From Gemmobacter lanyuensis (GTDB lineage: Bacteria > Pseudomonadota > Alphaproteobacteria > Rhodobacterales > Rhodobacteraceae), in the NCBI RefSeq assembly GCF_014652355.1, contig NZ_BMYQ01000012.1, positions 1 through 64,000 on the forward strand: DNA of 64,000 bases. The letters are read 5' to 3'. Shown here one piece after another: positions 7,480 to 16,245 of this stretch. Below the pieces are notes generated by a model. That model searched no databases. It was not told where the DNA came from and saw only the letters and a program-made list of their open reading frames with translations. Within the stretch, counting starts at the first letter, position 1, and each line of letters opens with the position of its first letter. The position numbers and the translations under genes were made by a program.

Positions 7480-8409
7480 ATGCAGCGCCGGGCGCTTGTG
7501 ACCATGCTGGCGGCGGGGGTCTTGACCCTCGCCGCTGCGCCCGTTTGGGCGCGCTGCGAAGGGGTGGCGCCGGGGGCGCGCCCGCAGAACACCCCCCGCG
7601 ATTTCGTGGGCCAGACGCTGGATGAAATTCAGGACCGGGGCACCCTGACCATCGCCGTCTATGAGGATTTCCCCCCCTATAGCTGGCAAGAGGGGGGCAC
7701 CCCCAAGGGTGTGGACATTGCCATTGGCGCGATCCTGGCCGAGGCGCTGGGCGTGCGCCCCGAATATCGCTTTGTGCAGGCGGGCGAAAACCTGCAGGTC
7801 GATCTGATGTCCTATGTCTGGCGCGGGACGGTGCAGAAGGAACCCGTTTCGAACGTCATGCTGCGGGTGCCTTACAACAGTGACTTTACCTGTCTGGTCG
7901 AACAGGTGGTCTTTACCGGCCAATATGCCGCCGAAGAGATCGCGATTGCCTATCGCCAGGACGCCTATCCCGATGCGGTGCCTTCGGATCACCCCCGGCA
8001 CGAGGGCGCACCGGTGCCTGCCTTTTTCCGGTTTGACCCCGTGGCGGTGGAGAACGATTCCATCTCGGACTTCTACCTGACCTCGTTCCCCGGCGGGCAG
8101 ATCGGCGACAGCATCCACCGCTACCCGAGCATGGCCAAAGCGATGGCGGCTCTGGCCGGGGGGGAGGTGATGGCAGCGATGGGCCCGCGCGCCCAGTTGC
8201 AATTCGGCGCGGCCGCAGGGGTGCGTGTGCATCAGCCGCCCTTGCCTAGCTTTGCGCTGGGGCGCTGGACCGTGGGTCTGGCCGTGCATCAAAGCCACCG
8301 CGATCTGGCCTATGCGCTGGACGATGCCATCGCCGCAGCGCTGGCCGATGGGCGGATTGCCGCGGCCTATGCCGCCTATGGCCTGACTTTCACCCCGCCT
8401 GACCGCTAG
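7480..8409 (+). CDS. xoxJ: XoxJ/MxaJ-type periplasmic binding protein
   Basis: The 309-residue exported protein has a type II (family 3) solute-binding fold: GTLTIAVYEDFPPYSW near residue 55, KGVDIAIGAILAEALG, then PSMAKAMAALAGGEVMAAMG and a C-terminal DLAYALDDAIAAAL. MxaJ and XoxJ are relatives of amino-acid binding proteins that accompany PQQ methanol dehydrogenases and are thought to help activate the enzyme. Usually xoxJ sits with xoxF and xoxG; here it is about 17 kb from xoxF and paired with a PedF-like cytochrome. The CDS converges on apbE with 5 nt between stops. Confidence 0.75.
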   Translation: MQRRALVTMLAAGVLTLAAAPVWARCEGVAPGARPQNTPRDFVGQTLDEIQDRGTLTIAVYEDFPPYSWQEGGTPKGVDIAIGAILAEALGVRPEYRFVQAGENLQVDLMSYVWRGTVQKEPVSNVMLRVPYNSDFTCLVEQVVFTGQYAAEEIAIAYRQDAYPDAVPSDHPRHEGAPVPAFFRFDPVAVENDSISDFYLTSFPGGQIGDSIHRYPSMAKAMAALAGGEVMAAMGPRAQLQFGAAAGVRVHQPPLPSFALGRWTVGLAVHQSHRDLAYALDDAIAAALADGRIAAAYAAYGLTFTPPDR

Positions 8410-8414
8410 GGCGC

Positions 8415-9284
8415 TCACACCGTCCAGAGATCGCCTTTGCGGTTCACCAAGGTCACGCGGTGCAGCTGCGGCACCTGCGCGCGGATACGGCGGATTTCGG
8501 CGGCATCGGCAAAGACCAGCGCGGTCGAAAGCCCATCGGCGAGGGCCGCGCTGTCGGTTTCGACCGCCACGCTGGACCAGCGCGCGGGCTGACCCTTCGG
8601 ATGCAGGATATGGGCCTGTCCGCCCACGGTCATGGCGGTCGGGGCGCTGACGGCCAGCGCCCGGTCGGTCAGGCTGCGTTCCCCCAGCACGCCCGCATCG
8701 GGGTCTTCGATCCCCAGACGGAACGGACCGCCGAGCGCAGCATATTCCCCAAGGTTCACCAAGGCGTGTTCAAAGCCGCGCTCGCGCAGCCAGTCGCGCA
8801 CCAGATCGGCGCCAAGCCCCTGCGCCAGACCATTGAAGGTCAGCGCCTGACCGGGGTCGAGCGTCACCTCGCGACCCGTCCGGCGCAGGCGGTGCCAGCC
8901 GATTTGCGCCCTTGCGCCCTGCTGGTTCCCGCCCTCGGCCAACGCGCGCCACAGGGGCTGGACCGTCGGGTCGAAGACCCCGCCGGTCACGGCATGCAGC
9001 TGATCGGTCAGGTCGAAGGCGCGTGCAAGCCACGGCGACAGCTCTCCGTGGCCGGTGGCGTTCAGCCGCGTCAGCTCGGATGGGTGATAGAGGCTGAAGA
9101 CCCCCTCGAGCCGCCGCAGCAGGGGGGGCAGATCGGCCAGGGTTTCCTCGGCCCCCCTGCCGGTCAGCGTGATGTCCAGATCCGCCCCCAGCGCCTGCCC
9201 CCGCCAGACCGAGGCCTGCGCAGGCCGTGCCCCAAGCGGCAAAAGGGCAGTGGCCGCGATCTTGAGGAAATGCCGACGCCTCAT
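8415..9284 (-). CDS. apbE: FAD:protein FMN transferase, ApbE family
   Basis: The 289-residue exported enzyme starts with a twin-arginine-like leader (MRRRHFLKIAATALLPLG). It shows ApbE hallmarks: GVFSLYHPSELTRLNA, GVFDPTVQPLW, LTFNGLAQGLGADLV, ALVNLGEYAALGG and AVSAPTAMTVGGQAHILHP. ApbE moves FMN from FAD onto a Thr/Ser of exported flavoproteins. The upstream gene (688-residue NosR-like protein) overlaps it by 4 nt and carries a matching FMN-acceptor sequence, so it is the obvious client. The substitution of Glu for Gly in the usual LGG turn (NLGEYAALGG) is minor and not clearly inactivating. Confidence 0.9.
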   Translation of the reverse strand: MRRRHFLKIAATALLPLGARPAQASVWRGQALGADLDITLTGRGAEETLADLPPLLRRLEGVFSLYHPSELTRLNATGHGELSPWLARAFDLTDQLHAVTGGVFDPTVQPLWRALAEGGNQQGARAQIGWHRLRRTGREVTLDPGQALTFNGLAQGLGADLVRDWLRERGFEHALVNLGEYAALGGPFRLGIEDPDAGVLGERSLTDRALAVSAPTAMTVGGQAHILHPKGQPARWSSVAVETDSAALADGLSTALVFADAAEIRRIRAQVPQLHRVTLVNRKGDLWTV

Positions 9285-11347
9285 CTTGCCCCCTTGGGCG
9301 GCGTGACCGCCCGTCCGCGCGCGGCCAGAACCAGCGGCACGCAGGTCTTCACATCATCATGGATGGCGACACAATCAAGACACTGGAAACACTCGTCATA
9401 GTCGATGCGACCATTCGCCCGGATCGCACCATAGTTGCATCTTACCCGGCAGAGCTGACAGGGGCTGCCGCATTCCGCGCGGCGGGCGATCCAGTCACGC
9501 CCACGCAACAGCCCCCCCAGTGCCATCAAGGCCCCCAGCGGGCAGACATAACGGCAAAAGCCCTTGAAGATCATCATGCCGCCCAAAAGCCAGATCAGGG
9601 CATAGGTGACAGGCAGCCAGCCGCGCTGGAAATAGGTGGTGATGGCGGTCTTGAAGGGTTCGACCTCGGCGGCGCTGTCCAGATGGTCCGGGGCGAACAC
9701 CGTGACAGCCACCAATCCTGCCAGGATCAGATATTTCAGCCCTTTCAGACGCTTGTCCCATGTGGGCGGAACCTGAACCTGAGGCAGGCGCAAAAGGCGA
9801 CCCAGATGATGCGCAAATTCCTGCAAGGCGCCGAAGGGGCAAAGCCAGCCGCAGAACAGCCCCCGCCCCCACAGCACAAAGCCCAAAGCTGCGACGGCCC
9901 AGATCAGCAGCGACACCGGATCATAGAGCAGCCAGCCGAGGCTTCCCCCCTCCCGCAGGGTACGGAGTGTGGCCAGTGGCGTCACGATCGACAACTGTCC
10001 CTGTGCCCACCAGCCAAGAAAGCCCGTTACCACCGCCAGCACCGCCAGCCGGATCGCGCCAAAGCGCCGATGCCCCGCCAGTCGCCGCATCCCCGGCCCG
10101 AGCGCGAGCAGCAGGAGCGGCAGCGTCACCGTCAGCAGCGTCAGATCGACCGCCCGGCCGCGCAGCGCCTCGACCCAAGGTGACAGGCGGGTCGCTGCCT
10201 CGGGGCGGAGGAAAAAGCGCGGCGGCGCGGCATAGGGCAGATTGAAGGTGACGCTGCCGATCTCGGGCTGGAACATGCCGTGTTCGCGCAGCGTCCGCAC
10301 CTGCAGTTGCCAGTCCTGCACCGGATCAAACCCCAGCCGCCGGTCGGTCCGCAGGATCATGGCCGTGCCCTGCGGCAGTGTGGGCAGGGTGTCAAAGATC
10401 ATGTCGGCATCGCGCAGCGCCACGGGCAGCCCGTCCTGCGTGGCGCCCAAAAGGTCGGGCGCGGTGTTGCGGACGAAATCGGCGCTGACCAGCCCGTGCC
10501 GCCCGGCATCGATCACCAGCAGCGGTTCATCCTCGGGCGAAAGGGTCAAGAACCGCGCCAGTTCGGCCTCGGCCTGCGGGGGCAGCACCGCGCGGGCAAT
10601 CGCGGGGGGGCCGATGTCGATCAGCCAGAGGTCAAGGAACAGCCCCTCCGGGTCGGACTGGGCAATGGGGTCATCATCGGCCCAAAGGGTGCCTTCAAAG
10701 GCCGCGTCCAGTTCGGCATTGGTTACGCGAAGGTTGCGGGCGATGCCCTGATCCACCAGTTCCTGCCAGGTCAGCGCCTCAGCATAATCGGGGGCGGGCC
10801 GGGCCGGGGGCGCGCGATGCACCCCTTGCATCTTTTCCCTCGCCACAGCCAGCGTGGCGGCAAGGATGCTTTCATGCGCGATCCGGACCGAGGCCGTGGC
10901 CTTGGCCACCCCGTCCAGATAGGTGATCCCCGTGCCGCCCGCGCCATCGCCATAGGGTACGCCCACCACCATCGGCGTATTGATCGACAGGCCGCGGTAT
11001 TGCTCCAGAAACCGGCGCAGCGGCGCCTCGCCCAGGCCCGAGACGAAGATCGGCTCGTTATGCGAAATCAGCCGTACATCGATGAAGCGCCCCTCAAGAT
11101 CCAGCAGCACCAGCAGGTTGATCGGACCGCCGGAAAAGCCGGGCAGGGGGGCCAGCGGCGCGGTTTCAAACACATAGCCCGCCTCGGCCCCGCCAGAGTT
11201 TCGCAGCGACCAGACCCCTTGGTCATTCACTGCCGGACCCAGCGCATAGGGCGGCAGGATGAAGCCCGCGATCTCGTCCCGTGACAGCGGGGCGCCAAGC
11301 GCAAGCGTGGGCAGAAACCACAGGATCAGGGCAAGAATGCGGGACAT
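9281..11347 (-). CDS. NosR/NirI-like membrane flavo-iron-sulfur protein
   Basis: The 688-residue protein has a signal peptide. A periplasmic FMN-binding domain follows, in which DGVAKATAS (Thr151) fits the ApbE flavinylation motif. From about residue 410 there are five or six membrane helices with two CxxxCP motifs (CGWLCPFGALQEF and CRYVCPLGAL), and the C-terminus has ferredoxin-like Cys clusters (CGSPCQLCRVRC, CFQCLDC). This is the architecture of NosR, which feeds electrons to nitrous oxide reductase. No nosZ, nosD or other denitrification gene is near. Neighbours are ApbE, XoxJ and a split ABC transporter, and the upstream region has the methanol-region motif. A role in periplasmic redox or metal maturation for PQQ enzymes is inference. 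Confidence 0.85.
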   Translation of the reverse strand: MSRILALILWFLPTLALGAPLSRDEIAGFILPPYALGPAVNDQGVWSLRNSGGAEAGYVFETAPLAPLPGFSGGPINLLVLLDLEGRFIDVRLISHNEPIFVSGLGEAPLRRFLEQYRGLSINTPMVVGVPYGDGAGGTGITYLDGVAKATASVRIAHESILAATLAVAREKMQGVHRAPPARPAPDYAEALTWQELVDQGIARNLRVTNAELDAAFEGTLWADDDPIAQSDPEGLFLDLWLIDIGPPAIARAVLPPQAEAELARFLTLSPEDEPLLVIDAGRHGLVSADFVRNTAPDLLGATQDGLPVALRDADMIFDTLPTLPQGTAMILRTDRRLGFDPVQDWQLQVRTLREHGMFQPEIGSVTFNLPYAAPPRFFLRPEAATRLSPWVEALRGRAVDLTLLTVTLPLLLLALGPGMRRLAGHRRFGAIRLAVLAVVTGFLGWWAQGQLSIVTPLATLRTLREGGSLGWLLYDPVSLLIWAVAALGFVLWGRGLFCGWLCPFGALQEFAHHLGRLLRLPQVQVPPTWDKRLKGLKYLILAGLVAVTVFAPDHLDSAAEVEPFKTAITTYFQRGWLPVTYALIWLLGGMMIFKGFCRYVCPLGALMALGGLLRGRDWIARRAECGSPCQLCRVRCNYGAIRANGRIDYDECFQCLDCVAIHDDVKTCVPLVLAARGRAVTPPKGAR

Positions 11348-11381
11348 GGCGCAAGGCTAGGGCGCGGGTCGCGCCTGCGGA

Positions 11382-11398
11382 ATTGGACCATGGTCGCA
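11382..11398 (+). promoter_or_regulatory. Putative methanol-regulon operator, site 2
   Basis: The 17-mer ATTGGACCATGGTCGCA lies in the 86-nt divergent gap between the NosR-like gene and the orphan ABC permease. It differs at only three positions from the copy upstream of xoxF (27108). Its location between two divergent starts suits a regulator acting on both. Confidence 0.55.
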
Positions 11399-11433
11399 GC
11401 CGCGCGCGGGGAAAATGGCCCTATGATCGGGGC

Positions 11434-12189
11434 ATGACCCCACGTTTGGCCGACCGCTTCATTCTTGTCCTGTCGCTGACGGGGTTTCTGGCCTTCTGGT
11501 GGGGGCTTTCGGTCGTGAAGGCCGATCCGCGCGTGCTGCCCGCCCCGCCCGAGGTCTTGTCGGTCTGGTGGCAAGAGGTGCGCGACGGGCGGATGGCCCA
11601 TCACCTCTGGGCCACGCTGGGGCGGGTGGGGGTGGCCTTTGGGCTGGCCATGTTGATCGGATCGGTGCTGGGGGTGGCGCTGGGGCGGCATCCGCGGCTG
11701 GACCGCTGGCTGGACCCCTGGGTCACGATCTTCCTGAACCTGCCCGCGCTGGTGGTGATCGTGCTGTGCTATCTGTGGATCGGGCTGAATGAGGTTGCGG
11801 CCATTACCGCCGTGACGCTGAACAAGACTGCCATGGTCATGGTCACGCTGCGGGAAGGCGCGCGCGCGCTTTCGCCCGAGATCGCCGATATGGCGCAGGT
11901 CTTTCGCCTGTCGCGCATGGCGCGGCTGCGCCATGTTTTGCTGCCGCAGCTGGCGCCCTTTCTTGCGGCGGCGGCGCGTACCGGCCTTGCGGTGATCTGG
12001 AAGATCGTTCTTGTCGTCGAATTTCTGGGCCGGTCCAGCGGGATCGGGTTCCAGATCCACCTGAAGTTCCAGCTGTTCGACATCGCCGGGGTGCTGGCCT
12101 ATGCGCTGAGCTTCGTGGCCGTGATGCTGGTGATCGACCGCATGATCATCCGCCCCTGGGACCGGCATGCAACGCGGTGGCGGCGGTAG
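11434..12189 (+). CDS. ABC transporter permease, SsuC/TauC type
   Basis: The 251-residue permease has about six membrane segments and the EAA-loop region (RGARALSPEIADMAQVF.. then RHVLLPQLAPFLAAAAR) of nitrate/sulfonate/taurine importers. There is no ATPase or binding protein next to it. A matching binding protein and ATPase without a permease are at 27841-29435, and both loci carry the same TGGTCG motif. I infer that the three make one importer with its genes split. The ATG at 11434 was chosen because it places the first membrane helix at the N-terminus; no convincing Shine-Dalgarno sequence is seen. Confidence 0.82.
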   Translation: MTPRLADRFILVLSLTGFLAFWWGLSVVKADPRVLPAPPEVLSVWWQEVRDGRMAHHLWATLGRVGVAFGLAMLIGSVLGVALGRHPRLDRWLDPWVTIFLNLPALVVIVLCYLWIGLNEVAAITAVTLNKTAMVMVTLREGARALSPEIADMAQVFRLSRMARLRHVLLPQLAPFLAAAARTGLAVIWKIVLVVEFLGRSSGIGFQIHLKFQLFDIAGVLAYALSFVAVMLVIDRMIIRPWDRHATRWRR

Positions 12190-12228
12190 TGGCGCGGCCC
12201 GCCCCGCGAAGGGACGGGCCGGACCAGA

Positions 12229-13635
12229 TCACGACACCATCTGCTGCGGGCGGGTCAGTTCCTCGGGGCGCAGCACGCGGTCCAGCCGCGCCTGTGTCAT
12301 CAGGCCCTTTTCCAGCACCAGTTCATAGACCCCCCGGCCCGTGCGATGGGCCTCCAGCGCGACTTCGGTCGCGGCGGCATAGCCGATATAGGGGTTCAGC
12401 GCCGTCACCAGCCCGATGGAGTTTTCCACGCTTTCGCGCAGCCGGTCGCGGTTTGCGGTGATGCCGCGGATGCAGTTGATCTCAAGCGTCTGGCAGGCCG
12501 CGATCAGGTGGCTGACCGAACGGAACAGCGAATAGGCGATCACGGGTTCAAAGGCGTTCAGCTGCAGCTGCCCGGCCTCGGCGGCCATGGTGATGGTGAT
12601 GTCATTGCCGATCACCTCGAAGGCGACCTGATTGACCACCTCGGGGATGACCGGGTTCACCTTGCCCGGCATGATCGACGATCCGGCCTGTTTGGCGGGC
12701 AGGTTGATTTCGGCAAAGCCCGCCCGCGGACCCGAGGACAAGAGCCGCAGGTCATTGCAGGTCTTCGACAGTTTCACCGCCACCCGCTTCAGCACACCCG
12801 AAACCTGCACGAAGGCGCCGCAATCCTGCGTGGCTTCGACCAGATCGGGGGCGGTGATCACGGGAATGCCCGTCACCTCGGCCAGACGGGCGCGGACCCG
12901 TTCGGCATAGTCGGGGTGGGCGGTGATGCCGGTGCCGATGGCGGTGGCGCCCAGATTGATCTCACGGATCAGTTGCGCGGCTTCGGCCAGGCGCAGCTCA
13001 TCTTCGCCCAGCATGATCGCGAAAGCGTTGAATTCCTGCCCCAGCGTCATGGGAACGGCTTCCTGCAGCTGGGTGCGGCCCATCTTCAGCACGTCGGAAA
13101 ACTCGACTGCCTTTTCGGCAAAGGCCGACCGCAGGCTGGCCATCTGCGCGATCAGCCGGTGCAGCCCCGCCCAGGCGGCAATACGCAGCGCGGTCGGGTA
13201 GACATCATTGGTCGACTGGCTGAGGTTCACATGCTCATTCGGGTGCAGGTGGCGATAGTCGCCCTTCTTGTGGCCAAGGAGTTCCAGCGCGCGGTTCGCG
13301 ATCACCTCATTGGCGTTCATGTTGGTCGAGGTGCCGGCCCCGCCCTGGATCTGATCCACGATGAACTGGTCATGCAGCTTGCCGGCGCGGATTTCCTCGC
13401 AGGCGGCGATGATGGCGCGGCTGCGGGCGGGGGCCAGCAGACCCAGATCGGCATTGGCCATGGCGGCGGCCTGCTTGATGGCGGCAAGCGCCACGATCAG
13501 GTCATTGACCTGCCCGATGGTCTGGCCGGAAATGGGGAAGTTTTCCACCGCGCGCAGCGTATGCACCCCCCAATAGGCATTGGCAGGAATGTCGCGGTCG
13601 CCAAGCAGGTCATGTTCCGAGCGGGTTCTGTTCAT
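12229..13635 (-). CDS. aspA: Aspartate ammonia-lyase
   Basis: The 468-residue enzyme has the full fumarase/aspartase layout: GDRDIPANAYWGVHTLRAVENF at the start, the substrate-binding NLSQSTNDVYPTALR, MGRTQLQEAVPMTLGQEF, and the family signature GSSIMPGKVNPV. The GSS loop and the length fit aspartase rather than fumarase C. It converts L-aspartate reversibly to fumarate and ammonia. It is a single gene downstream of a LysR regulator on the same strand, separated by 160 nt. Confidence 0.9.
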   Translation of the reverse strand: MNRTRSEHDLLGDRDIPANAYWGVHTLRAVENFPISGQTIGQVNDLIVALAAIKQAAAMANADLGLLAPARSRAIIAACEEIRAGKLHDQFIVDQIQGGAGTSTNMNANEVIANRALELLGHKKGDYRHLHPNEHVNLSQSTNDVYPTALRIAAWAGLHRLIAQMASLRSAFAEKAVEFSDVLKMGRTQLQEAVPMTLGQEFNAFAIMLGEDELRLAEAAQLIREINLGATAIGTGITAHPDYAERVRARLAEVTGIPVITAPDLVEATQDCGAFVQVSGVLKRVAVKLSKTCNDLRLLSSGPRAGFAEINLPAKQAGSSIMPGKVNPVIPEVVNQVAFEVIGNDITITMAAEAGQLQLNAFEPVIAYSLFRSVSHLIAACQTLEINCIRGITANRDRLRESVENSIGLVTALNPYIGYAAATEVALEAHRTGRGVYELVLEKGLMTQARLDRVLRPEELTRPQQMVS

Positions 13636-13795
13636 GGGCCAATTTCACATATGGGGTACCTGTCCACACGGGACACAAGCCCCGGCGGTGATGCAGGCAC
13701 GGAATGGGTAGGATGCTCTCACGGGGCGATTTCTGCCCCCTGTTCAAAGATTTACGCCTGTTTCGGCATTTTGGCCAATGCCTTTATCGGCAGGG

Positions 13796-14698
13796 TTATT
13801 CTGAATTTGCATAACCTTGGGCCAACCCTTCGGCTGCTGCCCAGACCTTGTTGGTGACCCCCCGTCCTCGTGCGGCGTTGCGATAGAGCCGAATCTCCAT
13901 CGGAAGTTCGGGCGCCACGACCGCCAGCCGCCCATCGGCCAGTTCCGCCGCGACCATGCGGCGCGGCAGCCAGCAGATGCCATGACCTTCCACCGCCATG
14001 GACTTGATCGCCTCGGCCATGCTGGCCTCGTTCGTATGGGTGACATAGACGCGCGGGCTGCCCGGCTGCGCCTGTGCGACTGTGGCCAGCATCCCCAAGA
14101 ACGACCCGCGCGAATATTGAAGCAGGGGCATGGTTTCGCCCTCTTCCGCCCATATCGCGGGCCGGTCGGGGCGGGCGACCGCCACCAGCGCATCCAGCCC
14201 CACCACCAGATGCGGAAAGCCGCGCGGATCAAGCGGGGCGGGCACGGCATCATGGTGATAGGTCAGGAAAAAGTCATAGCCGCCCTCGGTCAGCGCCTCG
14301 ATGCAGCGATCATAATTCTCGGGCTTCACGCGGCTTGAGACGGGGCCGATCACCTCGCGCAGCTGGGTCAGCCAATGGGGCAGGAAAGTCACCGTCAAGC
14401 TGTGCAGGGCGACCAGCGCAATCATCGGCCCGGTGTCGCGCGCGCGGTCGCGGAATTCGGCGCGGCGGGCCATGAGCATCCGCACCGCCTCTTCCGCGGT
14501 TTCGCGGAAAAGCTTGCCTTCCGGTGTCAAGGTGATGGGATAGCTGTCACGGTTCAGCAGGTCAGCGCCCAGCCAATCCTCCAGCGCGCGGATGCGGCGA
14601 CTGAAGGCGCTTTGCGTCACCCCCCGCAATTCGGCCGAGCGTGAAAAGCTGTGCGTTTCCGCAAGGCTCAGGAAATCTTCCAGCCATTTGAAATCCAT
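13796..14698 (-). CDS. LysR-family transcriptional regulator
   Basis: The 300-residue protein starts with the LysR helix-turn-helix (MDFKWLEDFLSLAETHSFSR, then AELRGVTQSAFSRRIRALED). An effector domain follows, including NRDSYPITLTPEGKLF and an LHSLTVTFLPHWL strand. The N-terminal wording resembles the YjiE/HypT subgroup. It is divergent from the epimerase at 14806, with about 107 nt between starts, and lies upstream of aspA on the same strand, so either may be its target. Its inducer is unknown. Confidence 0.85.
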   Translation of the reverse strand: MDFKWLEDFLSLAETHSFSRSAELRGVTQSAFSRRIRALEDWLGADLLNRDSYPITLTPEGKLFRETAEEAVRMLMARRAEFRDRARDTGPMIALVALHSLTVTFLPHWLTQLREVIGPVSSRVKPENYDRCIEALTEGGYDFFLTYHHDAVPAPLDPRGFPHLVVGLDALVAVARPDRPAIWAEEGETMPLLQYSRGSFLGMLATVAQAQPGSPRVYVTHTNEASMAEAIKSMAVEGHGICWLPRRMVAAELADGRLAVVAPELPMEIRLYRNAARGRGVTNKVWAAAEGLAQGYANSE

Positions 14699-14805
14699 GC
14701 GCGTCTCCCTTGGCGTATCTTAGCCCGACCCCGCGCGCACTGCCATGCCCGCTTGCCCAAAGCGGTTTTGGCGCCGATACTCGGCGCAACAGAAAAGGAC
14801 GACGC

Positions 14806-16047
14806 ATGACGCATTCCCCCACCCCCGGCCCCGCGGGGGCCCCCGGTTTCTGGCTGCAGACTGCGGAGCATCGGGCCTTCCTGATGGCCGATGCGCGGCG
14901 GCAGTTTGACTTCTTTGCCGCCAGCGCCCGCCCCGGTCCGGGGTTCTGCACGCTGGATCATGCGGGCCAGCCGCTGCCCGATGATCTGCAAGAGCTGCAC
15001 ACCACCACGCGGCTGGTGCATTCCTATGCGCTGGGGCAGGCGATTGGTGTGCCGGGGGCCGAGGCGATGATTGATCGTGGCATGGCCTATCTCTGGTCGC
15101 ATCATCGGGACGCTGACCATGGCGGCTACAATTGGGGCCTTGCGGGGGATGCGGTGGTCGATGGGCGCAAGCTTGCCTATGGCCATGTCTTTGTCCTGCT
15201 TGCCGGCGCCAGCGCGCTGCAGGCGGGCCACCCCGATGCCGCGCGCCTGATCGACGATGTCTGGCTGGTGCTGGACCAGAAGTTCTGGGAAGACGGCCCC
15301 GGCCTTTTTGCCGATGAATTCAACCGCGACTGGACGCCCTTTTCCACCTATCGCGGCATGAATGCCAATATGCATGCGGTCGAGGCGCTGGTGACGGCCT
15401 ATGAGGCGACGGGGCGAGAGGTGTTCCTGCACCGCGCAGGGCGCATCCTTGATTTCTTCCTCGGCCGCATGGCGCCCGCACATGGTTGGCGCGTCCCCGA
15501 ACATTATACGGCCGACTGGCAGGTGGACCCGGACTATGCCGGAAACCCGATGTTCCGCCCCGCGGGCACCACGCCGGGCCATTCCTTTGAACTCGCGCGG
15601 CTACAGCTGCAACACTGGGATCTGGCGGGGCGCCCGGACAATGCGGGGCCGGATCGTGCGCGACATCTGGTGGAAACCGCGCTGAAGGCGTGGAACCCGG
15701 ACCGCGGTGGGTTTGCCTACACCCTGAAGTTTGACGGGCAGGTCGACGTTCCCAATCGCTATTGGTGGCCCGTGACCGAGGCGCTGGGGGCCTTGGCCGC
15801 GCTGATCAAGCTGGACCCGCGTCCCGAGGATGAAGTTTGGTATCGCCGGATCTGGGAATTCTCGGCCCGCTGTCTGATCGATGTTGAACATGGCGGCTGG
15901 TTCCCGGAACTGGATGCCGAGGATCGGCCTGCGGCGACGCAATTCCGGGGCAAGCCCGATCTCTATCATTCGGTGCAGGCTGCGCTGTTCCCGTTGGCGC
16001 CTGGCATTTCGCGGGCGCAGGCCGGGTTGGAAGCGATGGCCCGCTAA
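14806..16047 (+). CDS. AGE-family epimerase/isomerase (mannose isomerase-like)
   Basis: The 413-residue protein has the (alpha/alpha)6-barrel motifs of N-acylglucosamine 2-epimerases and YihS-type aldose-ketose isomerases: TTTRLVHSYALG, GGYNWGL, YGHVFVLLAGASAL, YRGMNANMHAVEAL, PGHSFELARLQL and a final KPDLYHSVQAALFPL. The conserved His residues of the active site (in RMVHSYA-, ANMHAVEA-, GHSFE- and YHSVQ-type motifs) are present. It probably interconverts mannose and fructose or related sugars. The ATG at 14806 follows AAAAGGAC. It is divergent from the LysR gene, which may regulate it. Confidence 0.83.
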   Translation: MTHSPTPGPAGAPGFWLQTAEHRAFLMADARRQFDFFAASARPGPGFCTLDHAGQPLPDDLQELHTTTRLVHSYALGQAIGVPGAEAMIDRGMAYLWSHHRDADHGGYNWGLAGDAVVDGRKLAYGHVFVLLAGASALQAGHPDAARLIDDVWLVLDQKFWEDGPGLFADEFNRDWTPFSTYRGMNANMHAVEALVTAYEATGREVFLHRAGRILDFFLGRMAPAHGWRVPEHYTADWQVDPDYAGNPMFRPAGTTPGHSFELARLQLQHWDLAGRPDNAGPDRARHLVETALKAWNPDRGGFAYTLKFDGQVDVPNRYWWPVTEALGALAALIKLDPRPEDEVWYRRIWEFSARCLIDVEHGGWFPELDAEDRPAATQFRGKPDLYHSVQAALFPLAPGISRAQAGLEAMAR

Positions 16048-16125
16048 GAGTTTCGCAAGGTTTCTGGGGAAGGATCGTCATCAAGGGGTGTTGCCACGCC
16101 CCGACCGGATCAGAGAGTACGCGCC

Positions 16126-16245
16126 ATGAAGTGCCTAATGGATGCCGATTTCATGCAGATGCCCGCAGGCTGGTGGTTTCTGCCGGCTGCGGTGCTGGGA
16201 ACCGCTGTCTGGGCGGCCGGATTTGCGGCCCTTGCCTTGCCGTGA
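16126..16245 (+). CDS. Tiny single-helix membrane ORF ahead of the DNA glycosylase
   Basis: A 39-codon ORF starts at the ATG at 16126 and encodes a short polar start, MPAGWW, and one strong membrane helix (FLPAAVLGTAVWAAGFAALA). Its TGA overlaps the GTG of the glycosylase gene (GTGA), the usual sign of translational coupling. It may be a real small membrane protein or a leader that brings ribosomes to the next start. It is too short for homology judgement by eye. Confidence 0.45.
   Translation: MKCLMDADFMQMPAGWWFLPAAVLGTAVWAAGFAALALP

Noticed and set aside
12190-12228. GGCCCG / CGGGCC repeat between the permease and aspA
   Set aside because: The stem is short with a 13-nt loop and no T-tract; not enough for a terminator call.
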